DNA from: Candidatus Eiseniibacteriota bacterium
Lineage (GTDB): Bacteria; Eisenbacteria; RBG-16-71-46; CAIMUX01
NCBI GenBank assembly: GCA_020633975.1
Contig: JACKCR010000003.1
Coordinates: 186,001 to 250,000, forward strand
Direction: 5' to 3'
Length of the DNA: 64,000 nt
Below the pieces are notes generated by a model. That model was given only the letters and a program-made list of their open reading frames with translations, did no database searches and had not been told where the DNA came from. The position numbers and the translations under genes are program-made. This document shows positions 24,645-34,502 of the stretch, piece after piece. Numbering within the stretch: the first letter of the stretch is position 1; every line of letters begins with the position of its first letter.

Positions 24645-26660
24645 TTGACCATTGGCCGCCGTCTCCTTCTCCTTCTTTTCATCCCCATTGCCGCGCTAGC
24701 TATTGGGGGGATACGAGAGATCCATCAGAAGCGCGCCCATCTCCGAGAAATGACCAGGATCGACCACGCGGTCGATACGTCGGTTCTCATCGGCGATCTC
24801 GTCCATGAGACGCAAAGGGAACGAGGGCTCTCCGCGGGGATGCTGGGCAGCGGCGGCACTCGGTTCCGCGACGAGCTGTCGAAGCAACGCGATCTGACAG
24901 ACGGCCGCCTGGAGGCGGCCCGCGATGGTGTCCGGCTGATCTCTTCGAAGGAGTCCAGCTCGGCCGAAAGCAGAGTCTCCGACCTTGCCCTTCAGGCACT
25001 GGCATCCTTGGACCTGATCAGTGAAGTTCGGAGCGGAATCGACGACCTCAGTGTTCCCACCCCTCAGGCCATCGGCTTCTACACAAACGCGAACTCTGCC
25101 CTCCTAGACGTGGTCGCCAAGATGGCGACCTTGACTACGGAGCAGACGATCTCGATGCAGGTCCTGTCCTACGAGCTGCTCCTGAAGGCCAAGGAACGTG
25201 CGGGAATCGAACGCGCCGTTCTCACGAACACGTTCGCCGGTGATCGATTCGGTCCCGGCATGTATCGGAAGTGGGTGCAGCTGGTGAGCGAGCAGAGCGT
25301 CCTCCTTGCAGAGCTCCGAGCGTTCGGATCGAGTGAAACACAGGCGGCCCTCGACGACCTCTTCGGCGAGGACTGCGCCCGCCAAGTCGATGAAATGAGG
25401 AGGATCGCGGAGGAACGAGCGGCAGAAGGTACCTTCGGGGTCGACTCCGCACTTTGGTTTCAGACCATCACGGCCAAGATCGATCTCTTCAAACAGCTGG
25501 AAGACGACATGGCCGGGGCCCTCGAGGAACAGGCAGCCGAGGAAGCTCGCCTTGCGAAACGGAGTCTGGCTACTTTGATCGTAGGGGTGGTCCTCCTCCT
25601 CGGAATCGCCGCCGCGACGTCGCTCCGCCTCGTTCGATCCCTCACGACCCGCATACAAGCGCTCAGGAAAGTAATCCTTCGGAGTGAGAACGACAACGAC
25701 CTGACCCTGCGAGCGTCGGAGTCGGGTACGGACGAGATTTCGGGGCTCGGAAGTAGCTTCAACCGCCTCGTCATGCGGCTCGAGTCGATCGTCCACGAGG
25801 TCGAAACAGCGAGCGAGAGTGTCGCGTTTGCCTCTGCCCAGGTCGCGACGAGCACCGAGGAGTTGAGGAACGGCATCCACGATCAATCGGATCGCATCCT
25901 TGCGATGAGCGCGGCAATCGAAGAGATGGCCGCGAGTGTCGAAAACATGGCGACCCGGGCCACCACCGCGACGAACGAGGCACAGGCCTCCGGGGAGCGC
26001 GCGGCGTTGGGCAATGCCGTCGTCGCCGACACGGAGGACGGCATGACCCGGATCGATCGGGTTGTCACAGCGGGAACCGAAGTGGTCACCGACCTCGGCG
26101 CCAAGGCCGAGGAGATCTACGGGATCGTCGAGGTCATCAACGAAATCGCTGACCAGACCAATCTACTCGCCCTCAACGCGAGCATCGAGTCTGCCCGTGC
26201 TGGGGAGCACGGCCGGGGATTTGCAGTAGTTGCGGATGAAGTCCGGAAGCTCGCGGAACGAACGGTCCGCGCCACGCACGAGATCGAAGGGGCTGTCACT
26301 TCGATCCAGCAGCGAGCGGGCCTGGCTACCGAGCGGATGCGGGAAGGAACCAAGGAAGTCACCCAGGGAGTCGAACTCGCCCGCCAGGCGCGGGAGAGCC
26401 TTGAATCGATCGTCGCGGCGTCCGCCGGAGTCAAGGATCAGGTACAACTCATCGCAGACGAAGCCCGCGAACATGCGACGGTGGCACAGGACGTGGCCCT
26501 GAACATCGACGCCATCACTCAGGTCTCCCGCCGAGCCAGCGAACGCACGGACCAGACGACCCAGGCGGCAGTGGACCTGTCGCGCCAGGCCGAGACACTC
26601 CAGCGCCTCGTCCACCAGTTCAAGACGAACGATCAGCGGACATCGCGCAGAGCTTCCTGA
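24645..26660 (+). CDS. Methyl-accepting chemotaxis protein with NIT sensor domain
   Basis: The 671-residue protein starts at TTG 24645, chosen because GGAGG lies 6 bases upstream and the first residues ([18 protein letters not shown]) form transmembrane helix 1. Residues 40-290 are a nitrate/nitrite-sensing (NIT) domain ([36 protein letters not shown]). Helix 2 is at about 308-330, then a HAMP domain and the signalling domain with the hairpin tip [20 protein letters not shown] and [18 protein letters not shown]. It spans the inner membrane and would relay to CheA/CheW. No che genes are in the window, so it is an orphan receptor. Nitrate as ligand is inferred from the domain only. Confidence 0.93.
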   Translation: MTIGRRLLLLLFIPIAALAIGGIREIHQKRAHLREMTRIDHAVDTSVLIGDLVHETQRERGLSAGMLGSGGTRFRDELSKQRDLTDGRLEAARDGVRLISSKESSSAESRVSDLALQALASLDLISEVRSGIDDLSVPTPQAIGFYTNANSALLDVVAKMATLTTEQTISMQVLSYELLLKAKERAGIERAVLTNTFAGDRFGPGMYRKWVQLVSEQSVLLAELRAFGSSETQAALDDLFGEDCARQVDEMRRIAEERAAEGTFGVDSALWFQTITAKIDLFKQLEDDMAGALEEQAAEEARLAKRSLATLIVGVVLLLGIAAATSLRLVRSLTTRIQALRKVILRSENDNDLTLRASESGTDEISGLGSSFNRLVMRLESIVHEVETASESVAFASAQVATSTEELRNGIHDQSDRILAMSAAIEEMAASVENMATRATTATNEAQASGERAALGNAVVADTEDGMTRIDRVVTAGTEVVTDLGAKAEEIYGIVEVINEIADQTNLLALNASIESARAGEHGRGFAVVADEVRKLAERTVRATHEIEGAVTSIQQRAGLATERMREGTKEVTQGVELARQARESLESIVAASAGVKDQVQLIADEAREHATVAQDVALNIDAITQVSRRASERTDQTTQAAVDLSRQAETLQRLVHQFKTNDQRTSRRAS

Positions 26661-26673
26661 AAGGACCTTGGCA

Positions 26674-26696
26674 GCCCGCCGCTACGGGCGGCGGGC
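26674..26696. terminator. Bidirectional hairpin between convergent genes
   Basis: GCCCGCCGC and GCGGCGGGC form a perfect 9-bp stem with a 5-base loop, 14 bases after the chemoreceptor stop and overlapping the last codons of the convergent DUF1801 gene. There is no U-tract, but position between two convergent stops supports termination. Confidence 0.6.
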
Positions 26697-27134
26697 GCGC
26701 TGCTTGGCCGAGACCGACTTGATCACGAGGGGCCCCTTCCCCTTCGGGTCCAGCGGCACCTTTGCGGCGGCGAGCGCCTGCTCCATCAGATCTCTCACTG
26801 CTGCTTCGTCCAGCATGGCAGCCGACTCCACCGGGATGAACCGGTTCGTACTTCCGCTTCCCTGCAGGAGGTCGTGTGGATCCTCGAGATTCACCTTCCC
26901 GCCCTGGAGAAAGCAGAGCAGCACCCGCTTCGGATAGACAGCGATGGAGAAGATCGCATCGGAGGTCCGTTCGCTCGGGCCGAACCCGATCGCGAGCGCA
27001 TTGTAGTTGTCGTACACGAGCTGAGTAGCGCTCGGTAGACGCTTCCGCATCTTCGCGAGCGTCGCGCTCGCTATGGCCGCAACCTCCGGCGTGAACTTGG
27101 CGATGAAGCTGTCGAGCTGCGCCTTGGGTTCCAT
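26682..27134 (-). CDS. DUF1801-type (YdhG-like) protein
   Basis: The 150-residue protein has AAGGGGG 7 bases before its ATG. It resembles the DUF1801/YdhG group: LDSFIAKFTPEVAAIASATL, then LPSATQLVYDNYNALAIGFG, SIAVYPKRVLLCFLQGG and LLQGSGSTNRFIPVE. The family is small, cytosolic and of unknown biochemistry, with a fold like frataxin (CyaY). The C-terminus is basic (SVSAKQRARRP). It shares a terminator hairpin with the chemoreceptor gene and has no evident operon partner. Confidence 0.75.
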   Translation of the reverse strand: MEPKAQLDSFIAKFTPEVAAIASATLAKMRKRLPSATQLVYDNYNALAIGFGPSERTSDAIFSIAVYPKRVLLCFLQGGKVNLEDPHDLLQGSGSTNRFIPVESAAMLDEAAVRDLMEQALAAAKVPLDPKGKGPLVIKSVSAKQRARRP

Positions 27135-27484
27135 CAGTGAGCCCCCTTGCCATCGATCGAGTCGCCCGACCCCCGGGAACTTCGCAGGTTCCGCCTATGA
27201 GAGTGGCCTGATCTCCAGGGTACCGGGTAGCCGAGGATCACGACCATTAGGAATCGAGTATCTGGTGTCCCGGGCGGGCAGCAGGATGGCCTTCAGGGGG
27301 AATGTCGGCCGGACTGGCAGACCGGCAACGCTATGCGCGGGAGTCTCGCTTCTTCGTGGTCGGCGGGAGAGATGGCGTGTTCCCGCAGACGAGCGGCCTC
27401 CGTGTATCACCCGCGTGCCTCGAACGACAACCAACAGGTACCCTCCTCGACACCCAAACCAGTCCGCAACTGGAGCACACACTC
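27135..27484. other. Intergenic stretch without features
   Basis: These 350 bases lie between the divergent starts of the DUF1801 gene and the secreted-protein gene at 27485, so they should hold two promoters. I find no convincing promoter boxes, repeats or additional gene; frames open here are not protein-like. Confidence 0.5.
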
Positions 27485-28420
27485 GTGCGCATCGTGTCCG
27501 TCGCCGTGACGCTGTCCGTCGGGCAGCTGTCCTTGGGACTGCTCGCGTCCGCGTTCTTCACTCCGTCCGAGGCCGCCACCACTCCGATCTCTCTCGAGCG
27601 GATCGTGTCCGCCCGGTCCGAAACCCAAGTGACTGCACAGGATGAGAGAGTCATCGCCGAGGACTTCGTCATCATGACGGAGCTCGGGGACCTGACGGAC
27701 GACCGGCAGTCCTCACTCAGCGAAGGGCAATCGAACACCTGGAACTACGCCTCGCAGGAGTCGTTCCTCTCCCCCGAGGTCTTCTCGGTTCGGGGCTCGG
27801 TCGAGGGATTCTCGCACAACGACGAGGAACTCCTCATCTGCCAGTCGTCTCCGGTGACCCGGGTCATCTACGACTTCGAAGTCGACACGGTGACGCCGTA
27901 TCGGTTCACCGGCGTGCTCGACGGCACGGGCGGGGGATCCGTCGTCTTCCGATTCGATCAGCTGTTCGTGGGGGAGAACGTCTTCCTCGAGTTCACGCAG
28001 AGCGGGTCGATCCCGATCGACTTCGCAGGAGAACTCGAGCCGGGCAGGTACCTCCTGCGCCTCGAAGTGTCGGCCTACATCTCGCCGGGGACGGACCAGA
28101 CGGGGGCCTTCGGCATTCAGGGAGTCTTCGGAAGTACGACCGACGTCATCGATCCGGCATTCGACCTGGGCCTGACCGCATCGATCTCGCCGAACCCGAT
28201 CCGAGACAGCGCGTGGATCTCGTTGGGACGGTTGGGAGAGAACGCACGCTCACTCTCCATCGTCGACCCGAGCGGGCGCGCGGTTCGTTCCCATTTCTTG
28301 GACGGAGCCGAGCGTCTCTTCTGGGATCGCCGGGACGATCGCGGACGGGTCGTACCCGCGGGCGTCTACTTCGTCACGGTCGATGGCACGACACGAGGCC
28401 GGGCCGTCGTGATCCACTGA
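27485..28420 (+). CDS. Secreted protein with C-terminal sorting domain
   Basis: The 311-residue protein starts at GTG 27485 (GGAG 9 bases upstream). The signal peptide covers about residues 1-30 (GQLSLGLLASAFFTPSEAA). The middle (about 40-225) looks like a beta-sandwich domain: EDFVIMTELGDLTD, YRFTGVLDGTGGGSVVFRF and PGRYLLRLEVSAYI, reminiscent of pre-peptidase or carbohydrate-binding-like domains but unassigned. The final 80 residues are a sorting domain in degenerate form (SPNPIRDSAWISL, VDPSGRAVRSHF, AGVYFVTVD), ending VVIH rather than the usual VVR. It converges with the propeller gene that follows; the stops are 6 bases apart. Confidence 0.75.
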   Translation: MRIVSVAVTLSVGQLSLGLLASAFFTPSEAATTPISLERIVSARSETQVTAQDERVIAEDFVIMTELGDLTDDRQSSLSEGQSNTWNYASQESFLSPEVFSVRGSVEGFSHNDEELLICQSSPVTRVIYDFEVDTVTPYRFTGVLDGTGGGSVVFRFDQLFVGENVFLEFTQSGSIPIDFAGELEPGRYLLRLEVSAYISPGTDQTGAFGIQGVFGSTTDVIDPAFDLGLTASISPNPIRDSAWISLGRLGENARSLSIVDPSGRAVRSHFLDGAERLFWDRRDDRGRVVPAGVYFVTVDGTTRGRAVVIH

Positions 28421-28426
28421 GCACGG

Positions 28427-29605
28427 CTACCAGGGGCCGTCCCGCGTCACGTTGACGAACGAGTCGCCGTCCAACCGGAACGTGCCCCCAAATCCTCCGC
28501 ACCAGATCCGTCCCCGATCGTCCTCGGCGATGCACATGGCGACGCCCGTATTCACGCCATCGGCTTCCGAGAAGTTCGCGAACGAAGAACCGTCGTAGCG
28601 ATAGACCGCCAGTCCGTGGGCCGATATCCAGATATTGCCGGATCGGTCCTCATGCACGACGCCCACCGCGATGTCGGGTAGGCCGCCCGATGCGGAGACG
28701 CTCACGATGGAGTCGCCGTCGTACCGCAGAAGCCCCTTGGTCGTTCCGAACCAGAAGTCGCCGGAACGATCCTCCATGATCGATCGAGTGTAGGTGACGG
28801 ACTCGTCGTCCATCATCGAAACCCTGGAGACGGTGGTCCCGTCGTAGGTGAACACCGCACCTTCGGCAGCGAACCACATCCTGGAATGGCTGTCCTCCAC
28901 GATGGACCAGACGATGTGAGGGCTCGTGACTCCCTTGTCCGGATCTGGAGTGCCTTCGGGCAGGTCGAACGGTGTGAACGTACTCCCATCGAAGACGTCG
29001 ACTCCTGCGAACGTCCCGACCCAAACGAGACCCGTGCGGTCTACGCAGATGGACCACACGTCGTCACTCCGCAGCCCGTCGTCTTCGTAGTAGGTCGTGA
29101 AGTTCTGCCCGTCATACTTCGCCACGCCCCCGGTCATACCGATCCAGAGGCTGCCATCAGGAGCCTCCGCGATGGATTTGATCGTCACTCTCTGACCGAA
29201 CGTGTCCTCGAGTTCGAAGTACGAGAGGGAGCTCGCATCCTTGCCGGCGGAGCCGTCGTACCTGGCCAGGCCGTTCTGCGTACCGAACCACATGTGGCCG
29301 TGGCGGTCCTGGAAGATGTCGCGAACGACTCCGCTGATCTGGTTGCCTTGGGACTCCTTGATGTGAGGATCGGTCTTGAACTCGGGAAGCCCGACCGCCG
29401 AGACGACGATGTCAGCTTCACGGACCGTCTTCGCGGCAGATGCGAGGGCCGGAGACAGAAGAATGAGACCAGCCGGGAGAAGGACGTGAGCGGCGACGAA
29501 GGCAGCTGGAAGCAGGACTCGATTGGCGACGAAGAAACCAATGGCAGCGTCGCGGGCAGGCGCGGACCGCCTTCGGGAGCGCCACGGCATCCATTGGGGT
29601 CTCAA
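28427..29605 (-). CDS. Exported two-component-regulator-type propeller (Reg_prop) protein, no kinase attached
   Basis: The start is TTG 29605, chosen for its GGAGG at 5 bases; upstream Met codons lack such a site. The 392-residue product has a hydrophobic segment at about 30-55 (VLLPAAFVAAHVLLPAGLIL) and then at least six Reg_prop blades: HGHMWFGTQNGLARYDG, DGSLWIGMTGGVAKYDG, GLVWVGTFAGVDVFDG, SGDFWFGTTKGLLRYDG, SGNIWISAHGLAVYRYDG and GRIWCGGFGGTFRLDG. In Bacteroidota such propellers form the periplasmic sensor of hybrid two-component systems. Here the protein ends after the propeller, so it is a standalone secreted propeller. It may share a transcript with the VCBS gene upstream. Confidence 0.85.
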   Translation of the reverse strand: MRPQWMPWRSRRRSAPARDAAIGFFVANRVLLPAAFVAAHVLLPAGLILLSPALASAAKTVREADIVVSAVGLPEFKTDPHIKESQGNQISGVVRDIFQDRHGHMWFGTQNGLARYDGSAGKDASSLSYFELEDTFGQRVTIKSIAEAPDGSLWIGMTGGVAKYDGQNFTTYYEDDGLRSDDVWSICVDRTGLVWVGTFAGVDVFDGSTFTPFDLPEGTPDPDKGVTSPHIVWSIVEDSHSRMWFAAEGAVFTYDGTTVSRVSMMDDESVTYTRSIMEDRSGDFWFGTTKGLLRYDGDSIVSVSASGGLPDIAVGVVHEDRSGNIWISAHGLAVYRYDGSSFANFSEADGVNTGVAMCIAEDDRGRIWCGGFGGTFRLDGDSFVNVTRDGPW

Positions 29606-29734
29606 GTGTTCCTCCGGCGGTGCATTGCGGGTGGGACGTGGCAATGCAAAGAGTACAGGGAGGGTAGGATCCGGTTCCAGCGGACGACGTTCGAGGGCGA
29701 AAGAGCAGAACTCACCCGGGATGTTGCTCCATCC

Positions 29735-29789
29735 GCCAAGGATCGTGTGAGGGCCCTCAAAGAGCAGGGCATCTCACACGATTGGCGGT
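29735..29789. terminator. Long imperfect hairpin downstream of the VCBS gene
   Basis: ATCGTGTGAG (29743-29752) pairs perfectly with CTCACACGAT (29774-29783). Beyond a 2-base bulge, CCGCCA (29735-29740) pairs with TGGCGG (29784-29789), giving about 16 bp of stem around a 21-base loop. It starts 33 bases past the stop of the minus-strand gene ending at 29822. There is no U-tract. It may be a terminator or an RNA-stabilising element. Confidence 0.45.
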
Positions 29790-29821
29790 TTGGAGAGTGC
29801 GCCGTGCGCGCGAGGCTCGTC

Positions 29822-31870
29822 TCAGCGAACGACGAGCTTCCTGACCGCAGAGCCGGATTCCGATTGCAGACGGACGAGATACACCCCGGCCGCCAGCTCC
29901 GGTAGGGCCACATCGTGGAGTCCTGCGCCCAGCACCGCAGAGAGCGGAGTCGCGATACGGCGCCCAGATGGATCCACGATCTCGAGTCGGACGGATTCTG
30001 CGTTCGGGAGGCTGAAGCGAGCGACACTCGCCCCGGCGGTAGGATTCGGCAGCAGGGTCTCGAACGACAGCGTCGCTGCTAGCGAGCGCGTGTCTCCTTC
30101 CGATCCTGGCGCTGAACTCGTGTTCCCTTCTACCAGGGAGATCTCACGCAGAACCGGCGACATCGAGGAGTCGCTCGACGTCAGGAGTACCTTGTACTGT
30201 GCGTAGCGTGTTCCGGGATCGAGGATGCCGGCGAGCGAACCGGGGCTCGTGATGTCCGAGGACCAGGGGCCGAGGTCGTTCGGATCGTTGCTGCTGCGCA
30301 CCTGCACCGCGAGATCCGTCGACGCTGGAACGAGCGACTCCCAGTCGATCGAGCTCCAGTCGGTCGGTTCGCCTGCATCGAGCACTAGGGACTCGAGTTC
30401 CCCTGCGCCGCGGAACGACGTGATCTCGGCGCGGTGGATCCCGGAGACGTCTCCGGCGAAGCTTCCCTCTTCGGTGTAGATCGCCTCCAGTGCTCCGTCT
30501 CCGTCGATGTCGGCGGCAAGAGTGGCCTGGCTGTTGTCGTGGTCTTCTTCGATGAGTCGGACGTCGAATCCGGCGCCCGAACTCAGGTTGCGGAACCAAA
30601 CGGTGAAGGAGACGTCACTGCCGGGGCTCGTCGCGAGGATGTCGAGACTCCCGTCGCCGTCGAGATCTGCCAAGTCGACATCGGAAGCTCCCGGGATCTG
30701 ACCGACCGCGTGACCGGCCCAACTCAGCCCGACTCCATCGAGGTTCTCGAACCAGGCGACCGCGACGGCATTGACTCCTGCCGCGACGACATCGAGATCG
30801 CCGTCGTCATCCACGTCGCCCACCGAAACCGCATTATCGGTCGTGGTGAATCCGATGATCACGTGCTGAACCCACTGGGTGGCGTCGCCCGACGTGTTCT
30901 CCCACCAGACGACGTTCTGCTCGCCGTAGGACGTCCCGACGACGTCGAGGTCACCGTCCTGATCGAGGTCGGCTGCCGCGACTTCGATCGCGTCCGAATA
31001 GTTCTCATCGATCCGGTGCTGCACCCAGGAACTGCCACCGTCTACGTTCTCGAACCAGTAGACGTCGTCGTTCTCGCTTCCGAGATAGGTCAGTGTCGAA
31101 CAGCCGAGGACGTCCGGATCCCCGTCGCCGTCCATGTCGGCAGTGGCAGCCATTTGTGTTCCGTAGAAGTTCCCCGTGCTGATCGGGTGCTTGCTCCAGG
31201 TCATCGCGTCGCCGTCCACGTTCTCGTACCAGACCCACCGACCGTTGCGCTGCGGATCCCCATAGAAAGCGGACGCGACGATGTCGAGATCGCCGTCGCC
31301 GTCGATGTCTTCCGACGTGATGCCCCAGCCGCCGTAGAAGTCGGAGTCCACCTCGTGCTCGGTCCAGCCGACACCGTCACCAGCGTTCTCGTACCAACGA
31401 ACCTTGCCCGTCCCGGGGAAGCTCGTGAGGGCGAGTGCGGTCATGAGGTCGACGTCTCCATCACCGTCGAGATCACCGGACGCGACGGAACGACAGAGAG
31501 GCGCGGCGCTGGTAACAAAGCCCGTCTGTGGAGCGATCGGAAGGGAGCTGAGAGCGAGCTGGCCTGGGATGGCGCGCCAACTCACACCCGTCGAGCTGAG
31601 GAACTCGTCTGCCCACTCGGAGACGGGAACAGCTCCATCGACTCCTCCTACCCAGTCCGACTGCGGATGTGTCGATGCAAGTGCAGAGCCACTCGCGCCG
31701 AGAACCAGGAGCGGAATGACGAACTGCAGCGAGAGCATGACGAAACAGACACCAAAGTGCCGCCGCTGGACTGCGAGCCTACGCAGAGGGTCTCGTGCCG
31801 ACGGGCGGCAGCACGGCGATGTGGATTCGGTGGGGATCACGGATACGCGAGTCGTAGAAACGTGCGCCAT
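29822..31870 (-). CDS. Secreted VCBS/FG-GAP-repeat protein with C-terminal sorting domain
   Basis: The 682-residue protein has AGGAG 7 bases before ATG 31870. It carries a long signal region ending near residue 67 (LSLQFVIPLLVLGASGSALA). Residues 95-450 hold seven or more VCBS/FG-GAP repeats, each with a calcium-binding DxDxDGDxD loop (GDLDGDGDVDL, EDIDGDGDLDI, ADMDGDGDPDV, ADLDQDGDLDV, GDVDDDGDLDV, ADLDGDGSLDI, ADIDGDGALEA), spaced as in a beta-propeller. The C-terminus is a sorting domain (LPNPTAGASVARFSL, VDPSGRRIATPL, AGVYLVRLQ, ending KLVVR). It is probably a calcium-stabilised surface or released protein. It diverges from the gene at 32238. Confidence 0.9.
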   Translation of the reverse strand: MAHVSTTRVSVIPTESTSPCCRPSARDPLRRLAVQRRHFGVCFVMLSLQFVIPLLVLGASGSALASTHPQSDWVGGVDGAVPVSEWADEFLSSTGVSWRAIPGQLALSSLPIAPQTGFVTSAAPLCRSVASGDLDGDGDVDLMTALALTSFPGTGKVRWYENAGDGVGWTEHEVDSDFYGGWGITSEDIDGDGDLDIVASAFYGDPQRNGRWVWYENVDGDAMTWSKHPISTGNFYGTQMAATADMDGDGDPDVLGCSTLTYLGSENDDVYWFENVDGGSSWVQHRIDENYSDAIEVAAADLDQDGDLDVVGTSYGEQNVVWWENTSGDATQWVQHVIIGFTTTDNAVSVGDVDDDGDLDVVAAGVNAVAVAWFENLDGVGLSWAGHAVGQIPGASDVDLADLDGDGSLDILATSPGSDVSFTVWFRNLSSGAGFDVRLIEEDHDNSQATLAADIDGDGALEAIYTEEGSFAGDVSGIHRAEITSFRGAGELESLVLDAGEPTDWSSIDWESLVPASTDLAVQVRSSNDPNDLGPWSSDITSPGSLAGILDPGTRYAQYKVLLTSSDSSMSPVLREISLVEGNTSSAPGSEGDTRSLAATLSFETLLPNPTAGASVARFSLPNAESVRLEIVDPSGRRIATPLSAVLGAGLHDVALPELAAGVYLVRLQSESGSAVRKLVVR

Positions 31871-32237
31871 TGTGAGGCTCCTCTTCGAGGGGGCGATGAG
31901 GGCGGCGCGAAGGTGCGTAGCATCTCCCCGGCAGGACTGGGCGCCGACCGTCCCTTCGGGTACCGATTCGGGAACGTCGTGTGACCGACCAAAGGCCGTC
32001 GACGTCGCTCCAAGCCCATTCGACGTCGCTCCAAGCCCGCGTGGCTCCAGGCCCAGGCACCTTGGCTCGAACCCGGTCCACGTGCCTCAAAGCTCCCAGT
32101 ACGTACCGAGAGGTGTATCATCGTCCCCGGCGCCCCATCTTCTCCACAGGAGTCGGCGCTCCGGGTCGCCTCTCCCTCGGGAGGGGGAGTCGACGTTCCA
32201 GGTGGGGTGTCCGTCGACCCCGAACTGGAGAATCCTC
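31871..32237. other. Divergent intergenic region between two secreted-protein genes
   Basis: This 367-base region separates the VCBS gene from the gene at 32238. It contains an exact 19-base direct repeat (31999-32017 and 32020-32038) followed by decayed copies. No gene fits here. Both promoters must lie in it, but I cannot place their boxes. Confidence 0.5.
31999..32054 (+). repeat. Short tandem repeat, 21-bp period, decaying downstream
   Basis: TCGACGTCGCTCCAAGCCC occurs at 31999-32017 and again at 32020-32038 without a mismatch. CGTGGCTCCAGGCCC (32040-32054) is a shortened, altered third copy, and weaker echoes continue to about 32100. It is probably recent duplication, since the first two copies are still identical. 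Confidence 0.65.
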
Positions 32238-34157
32238 GTGAAAACAATCGTTGCCGTGCTCCTTGCCACGCTCTCACTCTTCCTCTCCGTCGCCGAACTC
32301 CAGGCCCAGTCGACACTGGCTTTCGAGCAACCACCGGATCCTTCGGGCGGAGTCATCCTGTCCTCCTGGTACTTCCCGGATGGTACGGACTCGGACTCGT
32401 ACGCCTACGATAGCTTCGTAACGGATGTGACCGGTCCGATCACGGAGGTTCGCTGGCGGGGCGGGTATCAGTACACCGGCTACGGACTGGTCAACGACTT
32501 CTCGATCACGTTCTACGCCACCAACTCGACGGGCTCGCAGCCTCTCTGCGGTCTTCCCGAAGACAACGACGTCTACCTCGCCAGGTACATGGTAGGAAGC
32601 AACGCAGGTGAGACTCCTGTCGGCTCGTTCGGCGGGATCGCGATGTACGACTACCACTACGAACTCCCCCAGCCCTTCCAGGTGGAAGCGGGCGTCAAGT
32701 ACTGGGTCCGGATCGAAGGATTCACGGCAGGCCTACCATTCTGGGGACTTTCCCGCGCGACGGGCGGAGACGGAAGCCACTTCGAGTACAACAACCACAT
32801 GTTCCGCTTCTTCCCCCACGACGAGGCCTTCTCGCTCTACACGACCGCGGCGCCGACCTACACCATCACCACGAGCGCGGATCCGGTGGCAGGGGGAACG
32901 ACGGGTGGAGACGGCGCCTATCCGCCTGGATCTACGGCGACCGTCACGGCCACTCCCAACACCGGTTGGGGGTTCGTCAACTGGACCGAGAACGGCGTTC
33001 CCGTGAGCAACTCGCCGAACTACACGTTCACGGTGTCGTCCGACCGGGACCTCGTCGCGCACTTCATGACGGCGTGGACCATCGCGACGAACGCACAACC
33101 GTCGATCGGCGGGACGACCGCGGGTGACGGCCTCTACAACGACGGTTCCACCGTGACCGTCGTCGCGACCCCCAACCAGAGCTGGGAGTTCGTCAACTGG
33201 ACCGAGTTCGGGAACCCGGTGAGCAGTTCGCCGAGCTATCAGTTCGTCGCGAGCGCGAATCGGACGCTCACCGCCAACTTCGCGCTGCCTGCCGGAACCG
33301 TCCTCTTCGACTTCGACGACGCCCCACTCCACACTCCCCTTCCGATCGACGTCACGGCGGGAGGGATCACGGCCCACGTCGACGGTACGGCGGGCAGCTA
33401 CTCCGTACAGTCCGCGGACGTCCTCGGCTTCACGCCCACCGGGTTCGGAGGGTATTGCCTCTACCCGTCGACACTCTTCCTCGCCGACCTCGTCATCGAC
33501 TTTTCCGAACTGCTCTCCGGGTTCTCGATCATGTACTGCCCGATGGAGTTCGGTTGCGACGACTCGGCGACGATGAGAGTGACCGCATATCGTGGAGCAA
33601 CCTGGGTGGGCACGGAAACGACGACCGTACCGACTCCCGGAACCTATCCCGTCGGCGTTCTCTCCTGTAGCTTCCCCGACGGATTCGACTCCGTCGTCGT
33701 GCACTACGACTCTCCACCGCCGATCTGCCAGGACTGGGTGCGTGTGTTCCTCGCCGACAACATGATCGTGACGCAAGCGGCGCCGAGTGCGGTCGAGGAA
33801 GGAGCGTCCATGGCTCGTGTAGGCGCCTCCGCGTATCCGAATCCGTTCGGAGACGGAACGACGATCCGATTCGGATTGAGAGCGGCGAGTTCCCTGAAAG
33901 CCGGAGGAACGACGTCCACGCTCGGCGCGCGCAGCGAAGCATCAGGGCCCGATGGCGAAGTGTCCGTGCGCATCTACGATCCCGCCGGTCGGCTCATCCG
34001 AACCCTCACGCCGAGGGCCGGCACGTCTTCGAGCATTGGAGAGGCATGGTGGGACGGACGGGACGCGTTCGGAAGCCCCGCACCGACCGGCATCTACTAC
34101 TGCCGCATCCTGACGGCGGAGTCCGAACAGTCGATGCAGATCGTCAAGCTACGCTGA
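32238..34157 (+). CDS. Secreted protein with two bacterial-repeat (InlB-like) modules and sorting domain
   Basis: The 639-residue protein starts at GTG 32238 (GGAG, 7-base gap). The signal peptide is KTIVAVLLATLSLFLSVAEL with cleavage near AQA. Residues 20-210 form an unassigned domain. Two tandem modules of about 70 residues follow, each with a GGTTxGDGxYxxGSTVTVxATP strand pair and WxFVNWTExGxPVSxSPxYxF, the beta-grasp repeat found in many secreted proteins (about 212-350). A jelly-roll-like domain follows (VLFDFDDAPLHTPLPIDVT), and then the sorting domain (AYPNPFGDGTTIRFGL, YDPAGRLIRTL, TGIYYCRI, ending IVKLR). It is a surface or adhesin-like protein; no catalytic site is seen. Confidence 0.85.
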   Translation: MKTIVAVLLATLSLFLSVAELQAQSTLAFEQPPDPSGGVILSSWYFPDGTDSDSYAYDSFVTDVTGPITEVRWRGGYQYTGYGLVNDFSITFYATNSTGSQPLCGLPEDNDVYLARYMVGSNAGETPVGSFGGIAMYDYHYELPQPFQVEAGVKYWVRIEGFTAGLPFWGLSRATGGDGSHFEYNNHMFRFFPHDEAFSLYTTAAPTYTITTSADPVAGGTTGGDGAYPPGSTATVTATPNTGWGFVNWTENGVPVSNSPNYTFTVSSDRDLVAHFMTAWTIATNAQPSIGGTTAGDGLYNDGSTVTVVATPNQSWEFVNWTEFGNPVSSSPSYQFVASANRTLTANFALPAGTVLFDFDDAPLHTPLPIDVTAGGITAHVDGTAGSYSVQSADVLGFTPTGFGGYCLYPSTLFLADLVIDFSELLSGFSIMYCPMEFGCDDSATMRVTAYRGATWVGTETTTVPTPGTYPVGVLSCSFPDGFDSVVVHYDSPPPICQDWVRVFLADNMIVTQAAPSAVEEGASMARVGASAYPNPFGDGTTIRFGLRAASSLKAGGTTSTLGARSEASGPDGEVSVRIYDPAGRLIRTLTPRAGTSSSIGEAWWDGRDAFGSPAPTGIYYCRILTAESEQSMQIVKLR

Positions 34158-34502
34158 CCGAGCCGGTCGACTTCCGCCACGGCCCAGAGGGCGACGCGCA
34201 GTTCGATCCAGGCTGCTCTGTCGGTAGGGTCGATGGGACGGATCTCCATGCGCTCGATTCTACCGCCCGCCGTTTGTATCCACTACAATCCGTGGTCAGA
34301 TAGGTCGTCACCCCTGCTCGACACCCGCTCGACACATTCCGCTCCTCCTGCGCCGGAACTTGCACCGAACAATGCCCTTGTGGAGTACCTCGCGGATCGC
34401 CAGAAGACACGGATGAACTCTGGCATGGCCCTTGCCGAGCTTCCCTTACCCACCACGACATCCCGAGAGGCGCAGGATGTGCGCACAGAGAGGAAGGAAC
34501 CG
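34158..34502. other. Intergenic stretch without features
   Basis: These 345 bases precede the amphi-Trp gene. A plus-strand frame is open through part of it, but the residues are not protein-like and the only good ribosome-binding site is at the end (before 34503). No repeat or strong hairpin is seen. Confidence 0.5.

Noticed and set aside
30434-31984. Plus-strand open frame of about 516 codons opposite the VCBS gene
   Set aside because: It is a shadow of the calcium-loop repeats on the other strand, with no start signal or recognisable domain.
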